Positions 12,576 to 26,459 are shown, numbered from the stretch's first letter. The stretch is DNA of 64,000 nt from Taenia hydatigena (GCA_036345935.2 JADWOT020000007.1:10860270-10924269), one strand, 5' to 3'. Numbers and translations are program-made. The notes: generated by a model from the sequence alone, not told the origin.

Positions 12576-14325
12576 GGAATGCAGGCGGTTACCTACTACT
12601 TCCCTTCGCGTGAGCTGAATGCACGAAGAGTACTTGGCGGACCATGATGCACTCACCAAAGATGAAGCGCAGTAGGATGTAAGAAAGAAGTAAACAAGTG
12701 CGCCTTTATCCCTTTAATTCGAGACCGCCATCAGACCCAGTTCTTGCGCGCACACTATGATCCATAATATCTGAAAAGAAGAAAGGGAAGGCCTCATTTC
12801 ACATGACATGGAGTTGTGCCTGGTCAACTAGGCGGACCAAATAAGATGCTGTGGTTGACTTGAATGGTAACGCATGAAGGCTCCTCTGAAGATGAGGTAG
12901 CGTTAACTTGCATCTTTTCAAATTTGTCCAGGCCTGCCATATTCTATCTCAGGTGACTTATCCACTCTGTGGTGTTACGGTGAAAACTAGTCTAATCTAG
13001 TTTGGCATGGTCTTGAGTATCGTGCTACAGCGCTTTCACAATTAGACATGGATATGGGGCAAATTGGTGCGTGCTCGCAATCCTACGCTTGGACGAACCA
13101 TTGCCTCTTATCACAACAGATACCAGCAGCACATGTATTTCTTCCGTATGCATAACGAAACACCTCGTTGGCTGATAGACAAAGGGGTGGCCTAGATAGA
13201 GGCGATGGGATGCGAATCTATGGAAATGAGAAAGGAGGATTGGAATTGGGCAGCCTAGGAAGATCCGCTAAGCTAAATACGAAGAAATCGACTTGGAAGA
13301 GGGGTTCATATTCATTCTTAACAAAACACTTAAAATGGTCGAACACAACTTTCTTTTTCTTAGTGCTTTACACCAGATATCAAATGCGATATTATCAAAA
13401 TGACGCACGCAAATTTAGCAAAAGAGAAAAAAGATGGCATAAAGAAAGGGCGAGGGATTGGTAGTAAAACCTACCCCAAATTTCTATCACATTTATCTGT
13501 TGTGGTCCTTTGAGGTCCCGAGAACGGCGGGTTGGGAGATTGGGAATGACGAGCCGATGGAGACAACGGAAGTGGAGGAAAAAGGGAGACCGGAGGCAGA
13601 GAGGAACCCAAGCGGGAGGGAAGCACTGACAAAATAACACGCAGCGAAGCATGTCTGGAGGCTAACTGTGTGCTTGACCTCTTTGAGCCTGACACGTGTG
13701 AATCAATTAGTTGCACGTGCCGCGTGGTGGCCTCCAATGTCGACTAATGCGTGCTTTAGGCGCCATTCTTTGCTGATGTTTTCGCAAGAGCAGCCATCAC
13801 TCGCCTTTGCTTTCCACCTAGGCGATTTGCTTGCATCATCGTGCATGTAAAGGAAAAGAAACTGATGTTCCCTGATATTCTTTTCTGATGCTGACCTTTG
13901 GGTCGGTCACCGTTTGGACATTCAGGTATCTCCCTACTCCACCACGAGATGCCTACCTTAATCAAAATAATGTGAAACAGCGATGGACAGAGTGGCTAAT
14001 AGATGAGTGTGATGATTGTTCAATGAGGATTAATTGAAGAAGCAACACTTTCAATTCAATCAACTTTTCACGCGGCCTTTTTGCTGATGTGCTCTTCTAA
14101 TTTAGCAGGAACGCTTCGGCGAAGTGCGCTGGTGGAAATGCTGGATGAGCGCAGCCTAGAAGGCTGTCTCGAGTGGCAGCGTTGACGATGCTCTCGCTGA
14201 TGTCGCAAAAGTAGGCCATCTTGACTAATGCTGTGTTGTGTTTGACTGACGGATGCCACCTTGCTACTTGGAGACCGCTCTTCAAATGAAATGATTATGG
14301 ACCGCTACATTTTAATCCGGTTAGC
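12576..14325. other. No gene recognised
   Basis: This is sequence up to the assembly gap. Several overlapping short frames on both strands near 13.2-13.9 kb come from compositional bias. No motif is recognisable. Confidence 0.4.
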
Positions 14326-14425
14326 NNNNNNNNNNNNNNNNNNNNNNNNNNNNNNNNNNNNNNNNNNNNNNNNNNNNNNNNNNNNNNNNNNNNNNNNNNN
14401 NNNNNNNNNNNNNNNNNNNNNNNNN
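14326..14425. other. Assembly gap of exactly 100 N
   Basis: Exactly 100 N bases, the usual placeholder for a gap of unknown size. Features on its two sides should not be assumed to be at their true distance. Confidence 0.98.
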
Positions 14426-14427
14426 GA

Positions 14428-14860
14428 GTGCCCATTTACTTAGCGTTTTATTTTCTAATAACCTGACACAAAGTCTTCATTGGAAAACACACATACCTAT
14501 GCACGCTGACATGAGCATAAATGCATTCGCACTTATTTCCTTAGGTATAAATGAAAATGGAAACACGCATCTCTAAATGGAATAAAGCTTGCTACTTTGG
14601 TGCCGAAGCGAGTGTGATTGTTATTAAACTGACTGCTCTGAACATCACAGAGCATATTGCGCAATTGTATAAAACCATCCTGGTGAAGAGCATGTCGTGG
14701 TCCATGAGATCACGCAACAAAGCTTACAGCGTTTGCAGTGGTCCAAGCGCATATGATTAACATTCGGATATTCAGCCAAATCTTTAAGCAACATACACAT
14801 GTGTCAGAGTTTACCGCAATTCACTTCCCCCTTTCTTCCTTAAATGATGAGCTGCTTTTG
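14428..14860 (+). repeat. Interspersed repeat R2
   Basis: This segment begins at the gap edge and aligns with 59783-60200 on the plus strand and with the reverse complement of 26042-26459. Shared landmarks in order are a 'ttactta..gttttatt.' start, 'taataacctga', 'ataaatgcat...gcacttatttcc/gcct', and a run near the 3' end preceding a 'tcacttccc' motif. I estimate about 75 percent identity, so the copies are old. No coding potential or terminal repeats were identified, and its 5' end may be lost in the gap. Confidence 0.6.
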
Positions 14861-14972
14861 ATGTAGCTTTCCCCAGCTAAGTATAATAGGCTTTTATCGA
14901 AAACGACTATTGGTGCATTAGGTATTTCGGAGGGCAAAAAGCACTGCTCTTTTTCTATAAATTAGAGCAATG

Positions 14973-15044
14973 AACCGCAGATGAGACCCGGACCCGGAAT
15001 CTTAAGAGCAAAAGAAGATGCGTAATCCATTCCGCCACTACGGC
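14973..15044 (-). pseudogene. Degenerate tRNA-like sequence
   Basis: On the minus strand the ends pair over 7 bases (GCCGTAG with CTGCGGT, allowing wobble), and the D-arm forms a GCG/CGC stem with an A-box-like TGGCGGAATGG. The anticodon arm is aberrant: the only stable stem (ATCTT/AAGAT) encloses an 11-base loop. The T-arm pairs at only three of five positions and its loop departs from TTCRANY. Total length is 72 bases. I read this as a dead tRNA or tRNA-derived element. The isotype cannot be assigned. Confidence 0.4.
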
Positions 15045-18000
15045 TCTGATTTTATTACCTTCCTGCATTTCTGGTTTCATTGATCCATTGCTATGACTGC
15101 TAGTACTCCTCTTTACTCCCCATTGCATGGCACTTAGTGAAACATTTCTTCTCCGCATGGCCTGCGTGCCGACACTTCCGATGCAGAATAGCACCACGCT
15201 ACACAAACGATGATGCGATCCAGGAAGCTCGTGAAGTAAATATTCATTCTGACTTTCCTGATCTTTTGTCCGGACCTCTGTCAGATGAGCAGCAGAGTCT
15301 GCACTCTGTCCTGTTAGGCGTCTTTCAGAGTTCCAAGCTGCTGCCTGTTTGCTACGGCAAACGAATAAGCTCTTATCCATTCGCACATCAAAAGCGCATT
15401 TCGAACATTTGATACTGCCTTAGGTGGATAGCAATTACAATCGCGCGGCAAGGCATGTATGAAACGGGTTTGGTTAGAGATAGCAGGTGAACGATTTTAG
15501 TTGCTTACGCTTGTTAAGCCTATCCTGACTTGTTGTATCCGTAATCATTGGCCCGCCTGGAATGCATGCTGAAATAATTGGAAAGTATTCCTTTCGGATA
15601 AATAAATAGCTCATACTCACTATCATAATGGAGATTTCTTGGTCTTACAAAACGCCCACATCTTAACAAGCCTGACTATAAAGATTTTGGATTAGACACA
15701 AGGATTCTAAATCCTGCTTGCTCAGAAATCACGGAAAAACTCTGCATCTCTTCGTATGCATTTGCGCCTTATTTGTGCAGGCAAGTGAATATGTGCACAA
15801 TGCATATTCATGTGTGAAGGTATACATGTGGTTACGTGCGTGTGCTTGCATTCCGACACACATTATGGAGGCTGAATAATGTGTAGCACCGAAAGTTGTA
15901 GAATTTCATGATGCAGCTATTGGTGCTGCTGAGGTCGAACAGCAGTCGGCATAAGCTGCAAAGTATTTGCAACAAACAAATGGTTGTCCGAAGTCAAGCG
16001 CTGCGTAGAGCTCAAGCCATCACGTCAATTTCTTTTGTATCCCAGGTAGGAAAGAATTATGAGCTACTGATGCCGAGCATAACGAAACGACTTTTACTTC
16101 TTCTATGCACAGAAAGTTCCTGCAAAGCAGCACAAATAGTTGCTCTGCTTGATGGCCCTTTGGAGTTGGGAACATGGAAATGGCCTTGATTCAATCACAT
16201 CCTTAAGTGTATATTACCTACTACTTATCAAATGCTCGATTTACTTTACTTCCCTTTAATTACTTTGGTTGACGTTAGAGACCTTTCCATTCTACTCCGT
16301 CATACACCCATCAGTAATGGAGAAGACATCGGTCCTCTCTCTAAAGGGCACGAAGGATTGTATCAAAAAAGACATTCTGAATTTGCCGATAAATGGACTA
16401 ATAACACAGGTGTATTTCTGCTGCAACATGACCTACCACATTACTCAAATCGTTCTTATTTCAAGAGCCTTATCCCCTTAGGTAGTAAGGCGGTTGCCAT
16501 TAGCATCAGTCCTCCCGAAATGCCCTTTACAATTTACCATTCGCTAGGAATGAAGCGCAACGTATCAAAGTTGTGTGGTAAATGTCGAACCTATAAATTG
16601 TTGAGCGCAAATTCCTACGTGTCTTTAGGGTGATCAATCCTTCAGCCCCATTGCTTTGTTTAAATTCTTTTTCTCTTAATACGTCGATCGTGTCATCTTA
16701 ACTGCAGTTCATCAGCCCATGCTTAACTAACGTACTTTTTTAAATTTTCGGATAGGCTCCTTATCTTTCCTAAGACTCTGATTAGGGCTTGCCGTTTCCC
16801 TTACCAACCATTTTTCTCCTAGATTAAAAAGATTTACACGACCTATCATGGAATTCTCTTTTGCCCACCTCATCATTCGCTTATTGTCTGGTCAGGCTTT
16901 TTGAAAACCTCAAGGTGTATATGTGTACTAAGTCGAGTGATTCATCCGAACTTCACCAAATGGATTCAATGTGCGTTTACAGTTCACCAGTATTCTGTTG
17001 GCCCACGTTAAACAGCATGAAGGAATGTTTGTGAGGCCAAAATCCTCGCGTGCCACAAGTTCCATCGTCTTACGACTTCACTTAACAATGCGTACGATTA
17101 ACAGTACATTAGTGTTGACAACAAGGCAACTTTTAAAACGTAAGAGCCTTACTTCTAGGACTTAGCGACAAGTCTTTCATGCGAATTATCGGAACAATAC
17201 CTATGACCCAAGATACTTGATAGCCGCTTGTTATTAAGTATCGCATTGTTCCAAAGGAGTACGGGACCATTTTTGCCATGGCATGTGGCCTATGTCACCC
17301 GAAACGATTAACGTATCCGCCACGTTAGTCATCTGTGTCCGGATTTCGGTGCCAAAAATGGTCACAGTTGTCAAGGTGGAGTTCGCAACCATACTTCGTT
17401 CAAATCATTGTGTCATAGCATTGGGAACTCTGTGTTTCCGCTGAAGAGAAACATGAAAGCATAAGTAGTGGTTCATATGGTAAGAAGGGCCGCTAATTTG
17501 GAGACTGCGGCTGCTGAAGTGGAAGCGAGCATGGAATATTCAGGGACATTTATGACTTCATGCAGCACCAAGCCAGAGAACGATTCAGTGAACCACTCTA
17601 GGGTTATGTTTGCCTAGCCGGAAACCAAAAGATAACTATCACAACTTGCGGTTACGTCAGCATGGCATAATCCGCTCCCACACTCTCCTCGAATTTAACA
17701 TCAACATCATCATCGGCGTGTGCCTTTACACTGCATTTCCGCTCACGCTATCCGCCCCATTCATCCTTTAATGATAATGTTTCTAGGCTTCTCTGTCCAG
17801 CATTACAAATGTTTTGCATTTTTAGCCTTCACAATAAATCCACTTTTCTAAAATTCTCCGCTTCTCAGCTTACTTCTCCATACATTCTCGTTGCTTGCAG
17901 CTCACCCGCTACTCCGCGTCTGCCTACATTCGAAAGCGTACGAATTTCCAACGGGTACGGCTACATACTGTAAAACATTACGTGCATCTGCAGGCTTGTT

Positions 18001-21000
18001 GGCCGGTCGACTGTTCGACTAATTATCCGGGCAGTTAAGGGCATTACGGTTACCAGGTTTGTTTACTTACTCGCATTTAAAATGTTTTTTGACTATTACT
18101 CCTGACCGGTAATCCGCAGACCTAAAGAAAATAAAGGCATCTTAAGGACTAATAAGGAGGGACAAAACAGAAATACGAATCTATATAAAGTTAGAAGGCG
18201 AGAACTAAAGCAACTACCCACAAAAAATGCGACCGGAAAAAAGTAGGGACGAAATCAATGTTAGCAAGTGAAGGCGTCGTTCTGATCAGGTAGCGATTCA
18301 TTCGAGGCACACACTGGTTGAATTTAAGGACAAGCGTGTAAGCAGCGACTAAGAGAGCCTAGGACTTCATTAAGTTTCCTTTCCCAAAGTACGAACTCTA
18401 TTTAGATACAATTTTGGGGTTGTTAAAATTTGAACACACTTCTACTTGCTTCAGCTCACTTAATTGTCGATGTCTCTGTAGTTGTTGAGTTAATGAATTG
18501 CATTCAAAACTCCATTTCGCCCCAAACAGCCATAATTGGCTCGCCTTAGAACTCTAGCGTACCGGTCCGGCATCTATACCCTCATGATCATTTTCAGTGA
18601 AGTAGATCGGGATGAATGGGGCTTGGAAAATGCGGTTCTTGACTGTCTGCCCCTCAAAGATTGCGATCACAATCATTTGTCCTCGGCTAATTTGTAAAAC
18701 AGCAGAATCAGCAATGAGCATTTAATGTTTTTATTTATGAATGCGGATTAAGCTGATACAAATCGTTAGCCCCAACTGGTCTCATTATTGTAGGCAATAC
18801 AACCGCTGGAGCATTGTAAGTGATCTGGTCGAAACTTTGGCTGCTTCGAAAACCAAGGTCACCTACAAAAGGACAACTTGGCACAGTGGCCACAATGCTC
18901 CCTGACCCTATTGCGGTGGTGTACTAACTTTCATCGTCGGTGCGCTCTTTTTAGGATTTCGGAGAAAAGGAATCAGGTTATTACGCAGTCTATTGACTAG
19001 CTGCTCTGACCACACCCAACTGTCCTCTGATCAATCTCCATGATTGGCTCTGACACGATCAAATTGTCTATTTCCGTACCATATTATTCTTGAATAAAAT
19101 TACGTGGCACGCAAAATATTAGACTTTTCGCTTACAAAAACAGTTGGATTATCATTAGGCATTCATTTTTAATGCTATGTACAGTTTCAGGAAACTTGAA
19201 GATAACGAATGCATTGCAGCGGCTGCACAAGTAGCCGGCGCCCCAACCCCAAATTTCATAGCTTCGTCGTATACCACTTTAGTGATAAATGCTTTATCCT
19301 TCCTTCCTAATGTTTGTGAGACTCTAAGCAAATTTCTTAATAGATGATACTAGGCACCTGTTACCAACGTGGTTTCTGAGCGATCATCTTTGTGAGGCCT
19401 TGCTTACTGAAATCAGTGTATCTTTAAGGTTTATCAAAATGTCTTTCAAATTTTTGCCGCATTCCCTAGGCATTTCCTGATGCCTTTGATTAGATTTCTA
19501 ACATGACTGCAATAAAACGATAATAAGCGAGTTCTTTCGGTCTTTAATGGATTTATCTCCATCGATACTTACGTGCCTAGTATCAGCAAATGCAAGATCC
19601 CAGGTTTTTCAAGCCGCGCCTCTAAATAGTATGTGCAAGCTTATGTGATCAATTTGCGCTAGAATGCATGGTGTCTGAGGCTCAGCTGATCATCGAAGAA
19701 TAACATATCTATGCACTTATTAATAGGCTAATGCCTTAACTCTTACCTCTATTGTGAGTTTTATGCCAAATTTCTGTAAAGACTGCGGTAACACGAGTTG
19801 ATTCTTAATTCCATCTAAGGCTTGTGGCAAGTTCTCGTTCTGTGAGGAGATTATTGGTACTCATTGCATCGAAGAATGTTGGATCTCTCACACCCTGAGT
19901 AACAAAATGGGAAAAAATATGAGGTGACATTTCATGAAACCACGCTTTTCGTTAGTGTTTTAGCAGGACATTGCATTTTACACTCGAATACTCAATTATG
20001 TGATCTAAGATCCTTCATTTGAGGCTTCTTTTGCGATGGCTGGCCCTTCATTCAAGTCATCGCAATGACAGCCCTGCTAGCACAGTTCCTTGCTACCAAT
20101 GGACTGCATCGCGTCATGGTTTACATACTTGTAGTTCGCTCATTAGCATACTTTTTCCAGCTTACGAGAGCATAGCGGTAGATTATTAGCAACTACTGTT
20201 CTTTATGGAAAGAATGGTTTCTCCTGCAGGCTATTGCAATCAATTTGCAAAACAGCTAACAGCGGTAAGTGTTTGATTTCATAATTTAATGGTGGTTAGG
20301 AGACGTAGAAGCCGGGTTGGATGACTCGCATACTTAGATCGCAGCTTTACTGATGTGAAGGTGTAATATTATGTATTCAAATGCAAGAAGATTGCAGTAC
20401 TCTTTAATTGTGAGTGATAAGTTTCAGTTTAAACTTTTCGAGGAGAAAATTCCATAGTATTTGTGTTTATAGGTTGATACCACATAGAGCTGTAGCGAAT
20501 CCTGCATTCCAAATTGCCCCATCCCATTTTGAACTCTTCGCTTTCATTGTTTCTTTTCACCGCATTTTAAAATCGGCCGCTATATTTATTTGGGAAACGC
20601 TCAAGTGAATTGATGCCTTCCGAATTCGGTGTGCTCTTTTTTAGACATTTATGGAAGAAGAGTCCACACTTTCAAGCAGGTCAATGGATTGTTGGTCTAA
20701 TCACGCCTTCCTGACCCCTGGCTCATTTCTTTGTCAACCACAATGCCCTCATGTATAACTGTGTTACCTTCATGACATGCGGATTTCCCTGGATGCCATA
20801 TTTCTTTTGCTACATTATTGGTGATTTAAAATGTGCGTCTGGCAAAATATGCAGTGGCTTGGATCATCAACAGATACGCGGGTGTAGTGCTACGACTAAA
20901 ATTTAAATTCAATGCTACAATTTGAAAAGCCGATGCCAGTATTCCATCAATTAGGACGAATAAATTAGTGAATCACTAAACCTTTTCACTACATGAATTT

Positions 21001-22239
21001 ATTAATGATTTATTAAGTAAATTCAACAGTTGTTGTGCCAATGTCGTTCCATAATGTTGAAGGTGAGGCTGTAAAAACATAATTGGTTCTATCAGGTGGC
21101 GGTCGGAATGCTACTCTGCTACAGGGCAATAAAGCTGATCAATCGCAAGTCTTTACGAGGTATAGCCCAAAGGTGTGTGCTTGAGTCTCCTTCGTAAATG
21201 GCAATTGGAATGCGCAATTGACGCAATGTAGTGATAGCTGTTTGAATAGTTGGGCTTTCCATTGAAGGGCTAAAATGCAAGTGTGGATAAAAAGGATGTG
21301 TAGAGACTCCATAAAAGCGAAGGAACTACAGCCGCTCAAAAGGCAATGCAGTTGGGTGGTTGATTTAGAGCAGGATTAAACAGATGATTGATTGAGAACA
21401 AAACGAGTAACGCTATAAACTGTTTAATTAAAGAATAAGTGAAATTTAAATAGGCATGCAGGTGGGCAAGCATGGACTTTCAGTGTTGCGGGTCTCTTTA
21501 GACACCAAGGCCTCACCATCAGCGAGAGTCATGGCTGTCGCACCTTTCAAATTTCCTTCTGCACAAAGCAGGTCCTCCGAAATGCCTAAATTTGCGAAAT
21601 GCAGCATTTGTTGCATTTCCGACGGATGAGCAACCAATATTAGAGCAAAAGTAGAGGCCATGAGAAACAGAATTCATTTTGTACTTACCTGATGAGAGAT
21701 TGCTTCTGAAATGGTATGTTAACAAGTAAATTAAAAACGGCTCTCTCAACGTTCAAAAGAGAACCTTCAAAGATTGCCACTTCTACCTCATCGATAATGC
21801 ATGCGCCATTTATGGACATAAAATGAATTCTGCACTATGGAGGGTTTCGAAACACATTTCAATTGGAGATCCTGTATGTTTGCACAAGTGTTTAATGGTA
21901 CCTAAAGAAGTAAGGCTACAGAGAAGTGCCAAGCTTGCATAAGCTCTAGTAGAACTGAATAATCGACTGCATAATGAGGAGAGTTAGGCATGAGTTTGAA
22001 GCACATCACCATCCCAATTTCATGTCAAAGCCAAGATGATGCTTGAAGAGATGTCTGGAATGGAGTTTAAGTTCCCTCAGTACCTAAGTGGAGAGAGATC
22101 ACTTAGAGACAAAAAGGATTCGCTTTCCACCGTTCTACCACAGCCATGCTGAAAATCGAGTCATCAAGCTAAGAAAAAGCCTGATGGATGCACCAAAACA
22201 AGACAATCAATAGACGGCCTATTACTAACTACCGGTCTA
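15045..22239. other. No gene recognised
   Basis: Seven kilobases without a supportable gene. The longest frame (16232-16633, plus strand, 133 codons) has no recognisable domain and a length compatible with chance. A weak, diverged direct repeat may link 18935-19120 with 20615-20865; both contain a 'cggtg.gctctttttt' landmark and a later 'gcaaaatat' landmark. Confidence 0.4.
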
Positions 22240-22773
22240 ATATTATCCTAAATGTTGGGATTGATCAAAGCATTCTAACGAAAAATTAGAATCCGAAATT
22301 CCTTATCGTGCGTAGAATTAAAATGACCCTCCGGGTATCAACGCAGCCTTAATACGATCAAAAATGCCATGGCGGTGGATCCGAAGACAGTGCATAGCGA
22401 TCCGAAGTGAAGAGACTTTCGTTAGCAGTTGCGATTAGTATTGGCGGCAGAACATCGGTTGCGCCGATGCATCAAAACAAGCGCAGTGATTCCTCGAAAG
22501 GGTAAAGACCAAAATAATTTGATAATGCAAGTGACGAGACATATTCACAGAATATGGGTTGGAACTTATTAAGCTGTACTGGTCAATCGATAGGATTTAC
22601 GGTGGGAGTGATGCATAAGATAGTTGGAAAGACCGAGTGGAGATGTGGGTGATTCGTGAAATCGGTGTTAGGAGGAGTTGTGCTGACGCGATAGTGCATA
22701 GCAAATTCGGGACAGAGGAACTAGATCAAAACGCAATGGATGGAAGCTGCCGACGGAAAGACCTAGAAGTAGA

Positions 22774-22846
22774 ACCTGTGTGGCCTAATGGATAGGGCGT
22801 CTGCCTCCTAAGTAGAAGATTACGGCTTCGATTCCCGTCACCAGTG
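22774..22846 (+). pseudogene. tRNA-Arg(CCU)-like, left arm
   Basis: The 73-base cloverleaf has the arginine-type D-arm (GGCCTAATGGATAGGGC) and a well-paired anticodon stem (TCTGC/GTAGA). The anticodon loop CTCCTAA gives anticodon CCU. Two acceptor pairs are broken (positions 3-70 and 4-69), and position 53, normally G, is C opposite C61. No TTTT terminator follows within 30 bases. It is probably a decayed arginine tRNA gene, although marginal function cannot be excluded. Its mirror copy lies at 63394-63466 with the same defects. Confidence 0.6.
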
Positions 22847-23879
22847 CTTTGCTGTGGACTTCAATAATCTAATCGTATACCTTTTGGTGACGTTGGTGAG
22901 AATCCAGTAATAAGTGATGCAATGTGTCGAATTCAACACCTCTTACTCTCCAAACCTTCTCATTCCGTGAGCGGGCTCAGATTCTGCTGCATGCATGTTC
23001 GAATGCACGTCGCCTATAAAGACATGCAAAATGGCAGAATTATGAGTCTGACCGTATGTGAGAGTATTGTCTACAAAAATTTGACCTCGAGTAGGATGAT
23101 TATGATTCACCAGTATTAACAAAGGACCATGAAATGCCTAGATTGGCAGTCGCCTATTGTTTCATCAATCAATTGGTCCTTTGTATTCCGGCTGTTCGTC
23201 AGCCGACTGTAGGCAGATGTTCATTACAAAGCAGTTGAGCAGAACGGATTAGAGTGGATCGGATTGGTTTTTCATTAACATTGCTCAGCATTGTTTATGA
23301 TTTTGATGAGATTTGGAATAAAGGACAAAAACTTAGTAGAGGGATGTTGAAAAATTAATATAAGCAGTTAATAAATGCAAACGTAAGAGTTGAAACGCAA
23401 AAGCAGTTGATTACAAGGCAGGTAACCTGTGTGTAAACGAGCAAAGAGCTCAGGGAAAGCTATGGGGAGAAAACAAACCCTGATTACTACAGAAATCTGG
23501 ATTTTGGCATTGTTGGAAAAGCAGCTATGTTAATCGCATAAAGACGCAGCAAATGCAAGGAGAGCAGGTTTAAATATAATACAAAATTGTGCAAAGGTTT
23601 TATTTTGATTGCAACCACATTTGCGATTGACTTGGCGTAAGACCAAAGAAGACAAAGTGCTCAGTGTTTACTTTTTGGATACCTCTCCGGTCGCGCATTC
23701 GATAACCGTCAGCAATGTTTATAGAATCGGGTCGAATAAGCTGATTTCTCTAATGAAGCCAACCAGAATTCATTCTATCATTCAAATGTGGTTCAGCAAT
23801 ATCCGCTTTATTGTTCCGCCTAATTTAACGACTAAGTGCAGCAACTACGTTGCGAGACCTCTCAGTGACATGACGTAGC

Positions 23880-24330
23880 GATAGCAAACACAGTTTTTGC
23901 TAATCAAGGCCTTTTAAGGACCGAGTACAATGTGCGCCATCTTGCAGGCGCCTGGTTTAGCAGTATTGATGGCTTGTGTGAGTGGATGATTTAGTTGTAG
24001 AAACGCGGTATCGACACAACATCGCACTATCCCTTCCCTTTGGCAAACCGCCATTATGATAGGAATGCTTTACCCAGGGATGACAGCTATGACAAGGTCG
24101 ATTATTAGGCTGAGGCTAGTTTGGTCGCTGTCTTTCCTCGGTTAGCTATAGCCAAAATCTACTCTCTCCACTTTAGTGCAGTCACGCAAAAGAAGTGTTT
24201 TCAAGACAGACAATTTCTCTTCTCCCAGCACTTCGGCAGTAGTCACATGATCAAAATTGGTACTCTTCAGCCAAATTCCTCTTTCGCCCTATTTCATCCG
24301 TAGTCACGTGATGATAACGAACTGCTACCT
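23880..24330 (+). repeat. Interspersed repeat R3, copy 1 (left arm)
   Basis: This aligns in the same orientation with 33110-33560. Shared landmarks in order are 'cagtattga.gg', 'tcgacaca.ca.cgcacta', 'gaatgctt...cagggatg.c', and 'ttggtcgctgtctttc'. Estimated identity is about 70 percent. It has no coding potential that I recognise, and both copies are mirrored in the right arm. Confidence 0.55.
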
Positions 24331-25350
24331 TTGACTTCTCATTTGCATCGCGTATCAGCTAATGCAATTCGTTACCTGTTTCGACGGGCTCTGCTGATCG
24401 ACTTTTGTTGATTGGCACCCTTGTTTACCGGCAATCTAATTTCACTTTCAACTATTCATAACCCTACCTATCTCTATCAGTTTTACGCAGCATAAGTAGT
24501 TTCTTATCGTCAGAATAATAGTGTGGCCTGGGAAGTCTTGCGTCGTTAATATGCACACGTATTAAGGCCATCCATAGGCATTTGCTTTGTTGAAGTCTAT
24601 TTATTCTGATGTCCTGCCCGTACAGTGAAAGTCCAGACATAGAGGCAATGCTACAGATGACCAACTTCTTATGCAGTATGAACGATAATGAATCCTGACG
24701 TTTGAAAGCTTCCTTTTGGTACAGCCATACTGTAGTGCCTGGCATTCGACTAATGAGTATCGCGTAGACATGCATAAAACCTCAAGTTGCAGCCTTGTCA
24801 TCCCGCTCCCGTTATTTTAATTGGCTGCATTCCCATCGTCCGAGTACAACCTCACTGCAATGAGCATATTACATCCCCTTTTCTGTCCCGACTCATGGTA
24901 TCCTTTTCCATTATCGCGATTTTTATTTGTAGCTTTTACTAAAAGGATGGTTTACATAGCCACAAATGTGTTTACTTACTTGTTTGCTCTCGTATTCTTC
25001 TCTAGTTTATTTAGCCAGTAAGTTGCGATAGAGTCGAAGGCTAAACGAGGTCACAAAGCTATGGTCGTCTGTCTGACTTGCTAGAAATTGCTTTGATCCT
25101 CCTAATCAGTTCATTTGAGGCACTGAGTCCGAATTTTTCGAATAACAACCTTAGGCATGTCACGTATTCTAAGGTCAGTCTAATTAGGACTACATGCTTG
25201 TTTGATTTTGCTAAAGTAAAAACAGCCATTTTTGGGCATGGTATCATCCGCGTCTAAGCAGAAATGCAGCATGGATTCGTTGGTGTTTATAGGGCTTAAA
25301 TGAGATGATATGTTTCATGCCCAAGCAATCGCTAGCAATCCAGTCAACTT

Positions 25351-25376
25351 TGATTTTATGATTTTATGATTTTAGC
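25351..25376. repeat. Short tandem repeat
   Basis: About three copies of an 8-base unit of the form TGATTTTA. The mirror in the right arm lies at about 60866-60891. Confidence 0.6.
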
Positions 25377-26041
25377 CTTACTTGCATTCAGACACTGGAA
25401 ATGTATACAGTCTAACAGTGAGTCAGGTAGAGGCGGTGAGAAATCTTCTTTGCGTTTAGAGCACGGTCATGACAACAGGATCTAATCCATTGAGGAGTGT
25501 GCGTTATTTTAATGAGTGAAACACTAGTTTTCGTAGACCTTTTATTCAACGCGTTTGCGCACGAAATCTGGCAGTAAAATAGCTGCATGTTTGTTGTTTA
25601 ATAATAAAAAAAGGCTACCAAAATGAACAGTAAGGGCGAATCTCCTCTCCTTTTTGTTTGTACTTCACCTTCTCCACGGTCGTCGCGTTACGTCAAGTTT
25701 CAGTGCGCTAAAATAAGCTAAGGCTAAAAAGCACGTATTACGGAAAGCGTATTCCATTCGGTAGTAACAAGCATTCAAGTATCCGAAATCGTCTTGTAAA
25801 TTGTTGCCCGTTCTTGGGGCAAGAACAATTCTGGGCAGCAATAATGAGTAAGAAGCCATTAGTGAGCAGACCCCATCTATCATGAAAACTAAGTTAGAAA
25901 TGGCTCTGAAAAGACAGCTTTGGCCCCCGCATTTTATGGCCATGCTTTGTAGAATAAGAAAACGTTTTTTGCCTTTCAAAATGCCTGGTATTTTATAGTC
26001 TTTATTGAGAAGCAGCGTCTCATCCTGTGTCGAGTAAAGTT

Positions 26042-26459
26042 AATTAAGAAGTAACTCATATTTTGGAGGACAACAATGAGGGAAGTGAAGTACGGCAAAC
26101 TCCGACGCATGTATCTGTTGCTCAAAGATTTGGTCAAACGTGCCACTGTTAATCATCTGCTCTGGAGCCACTGTGATTTCTGCTGTAAGATCCCGCCCAA
26201 CTCAATATATTCTTTACCAAAATGGTTTTCCAAAAATGCGTAAGGTGCTTCATGATGTTTAGGAGCGTCACCTTGCGCCGAAACTCATGTTTTGTGACCA
26301 AAATAGTAGGTTTTGTTCCATTTTAAGTTTTAATTTTTAATTCCACTTGTGTCTAGGCAAATAAGTGCACATGCATTTATGCCTATATCAGTTTGTATTG
26401 ATACAAATAAAGGTTTCACTTCAGGTTATTAACAAATAAAACATTAAGTAAGTCGGCTA
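26042..26459 (-). repeat. Interspersed repeat R2 (left arm)
   Basis: Minus-strand copy of R2, partner of 14428-14860 in Region 1 and mirrored at 59783-60200. Because it sits inside the duplication, its two arm copies are near-identical while the 14.4 kb copy is old and diverged. R2 therefore inserted long before the inverted duplication formed or was last homogenised. Confidence 0.6.

Noticed and set aside
14955..15386. 143-codon minus-strand frame
   Set aside because: Its end runs through the degenerate tRNA at 14973-15044 and no domain is recognisable; the length is within what chance allows.
17264..17356. Short inverted repeat with arms containing ACCATTTTTG and its complement
   Set aside because: The arms are only about 10 bases and AT-rich, with no conserved context. 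Chance is likely.
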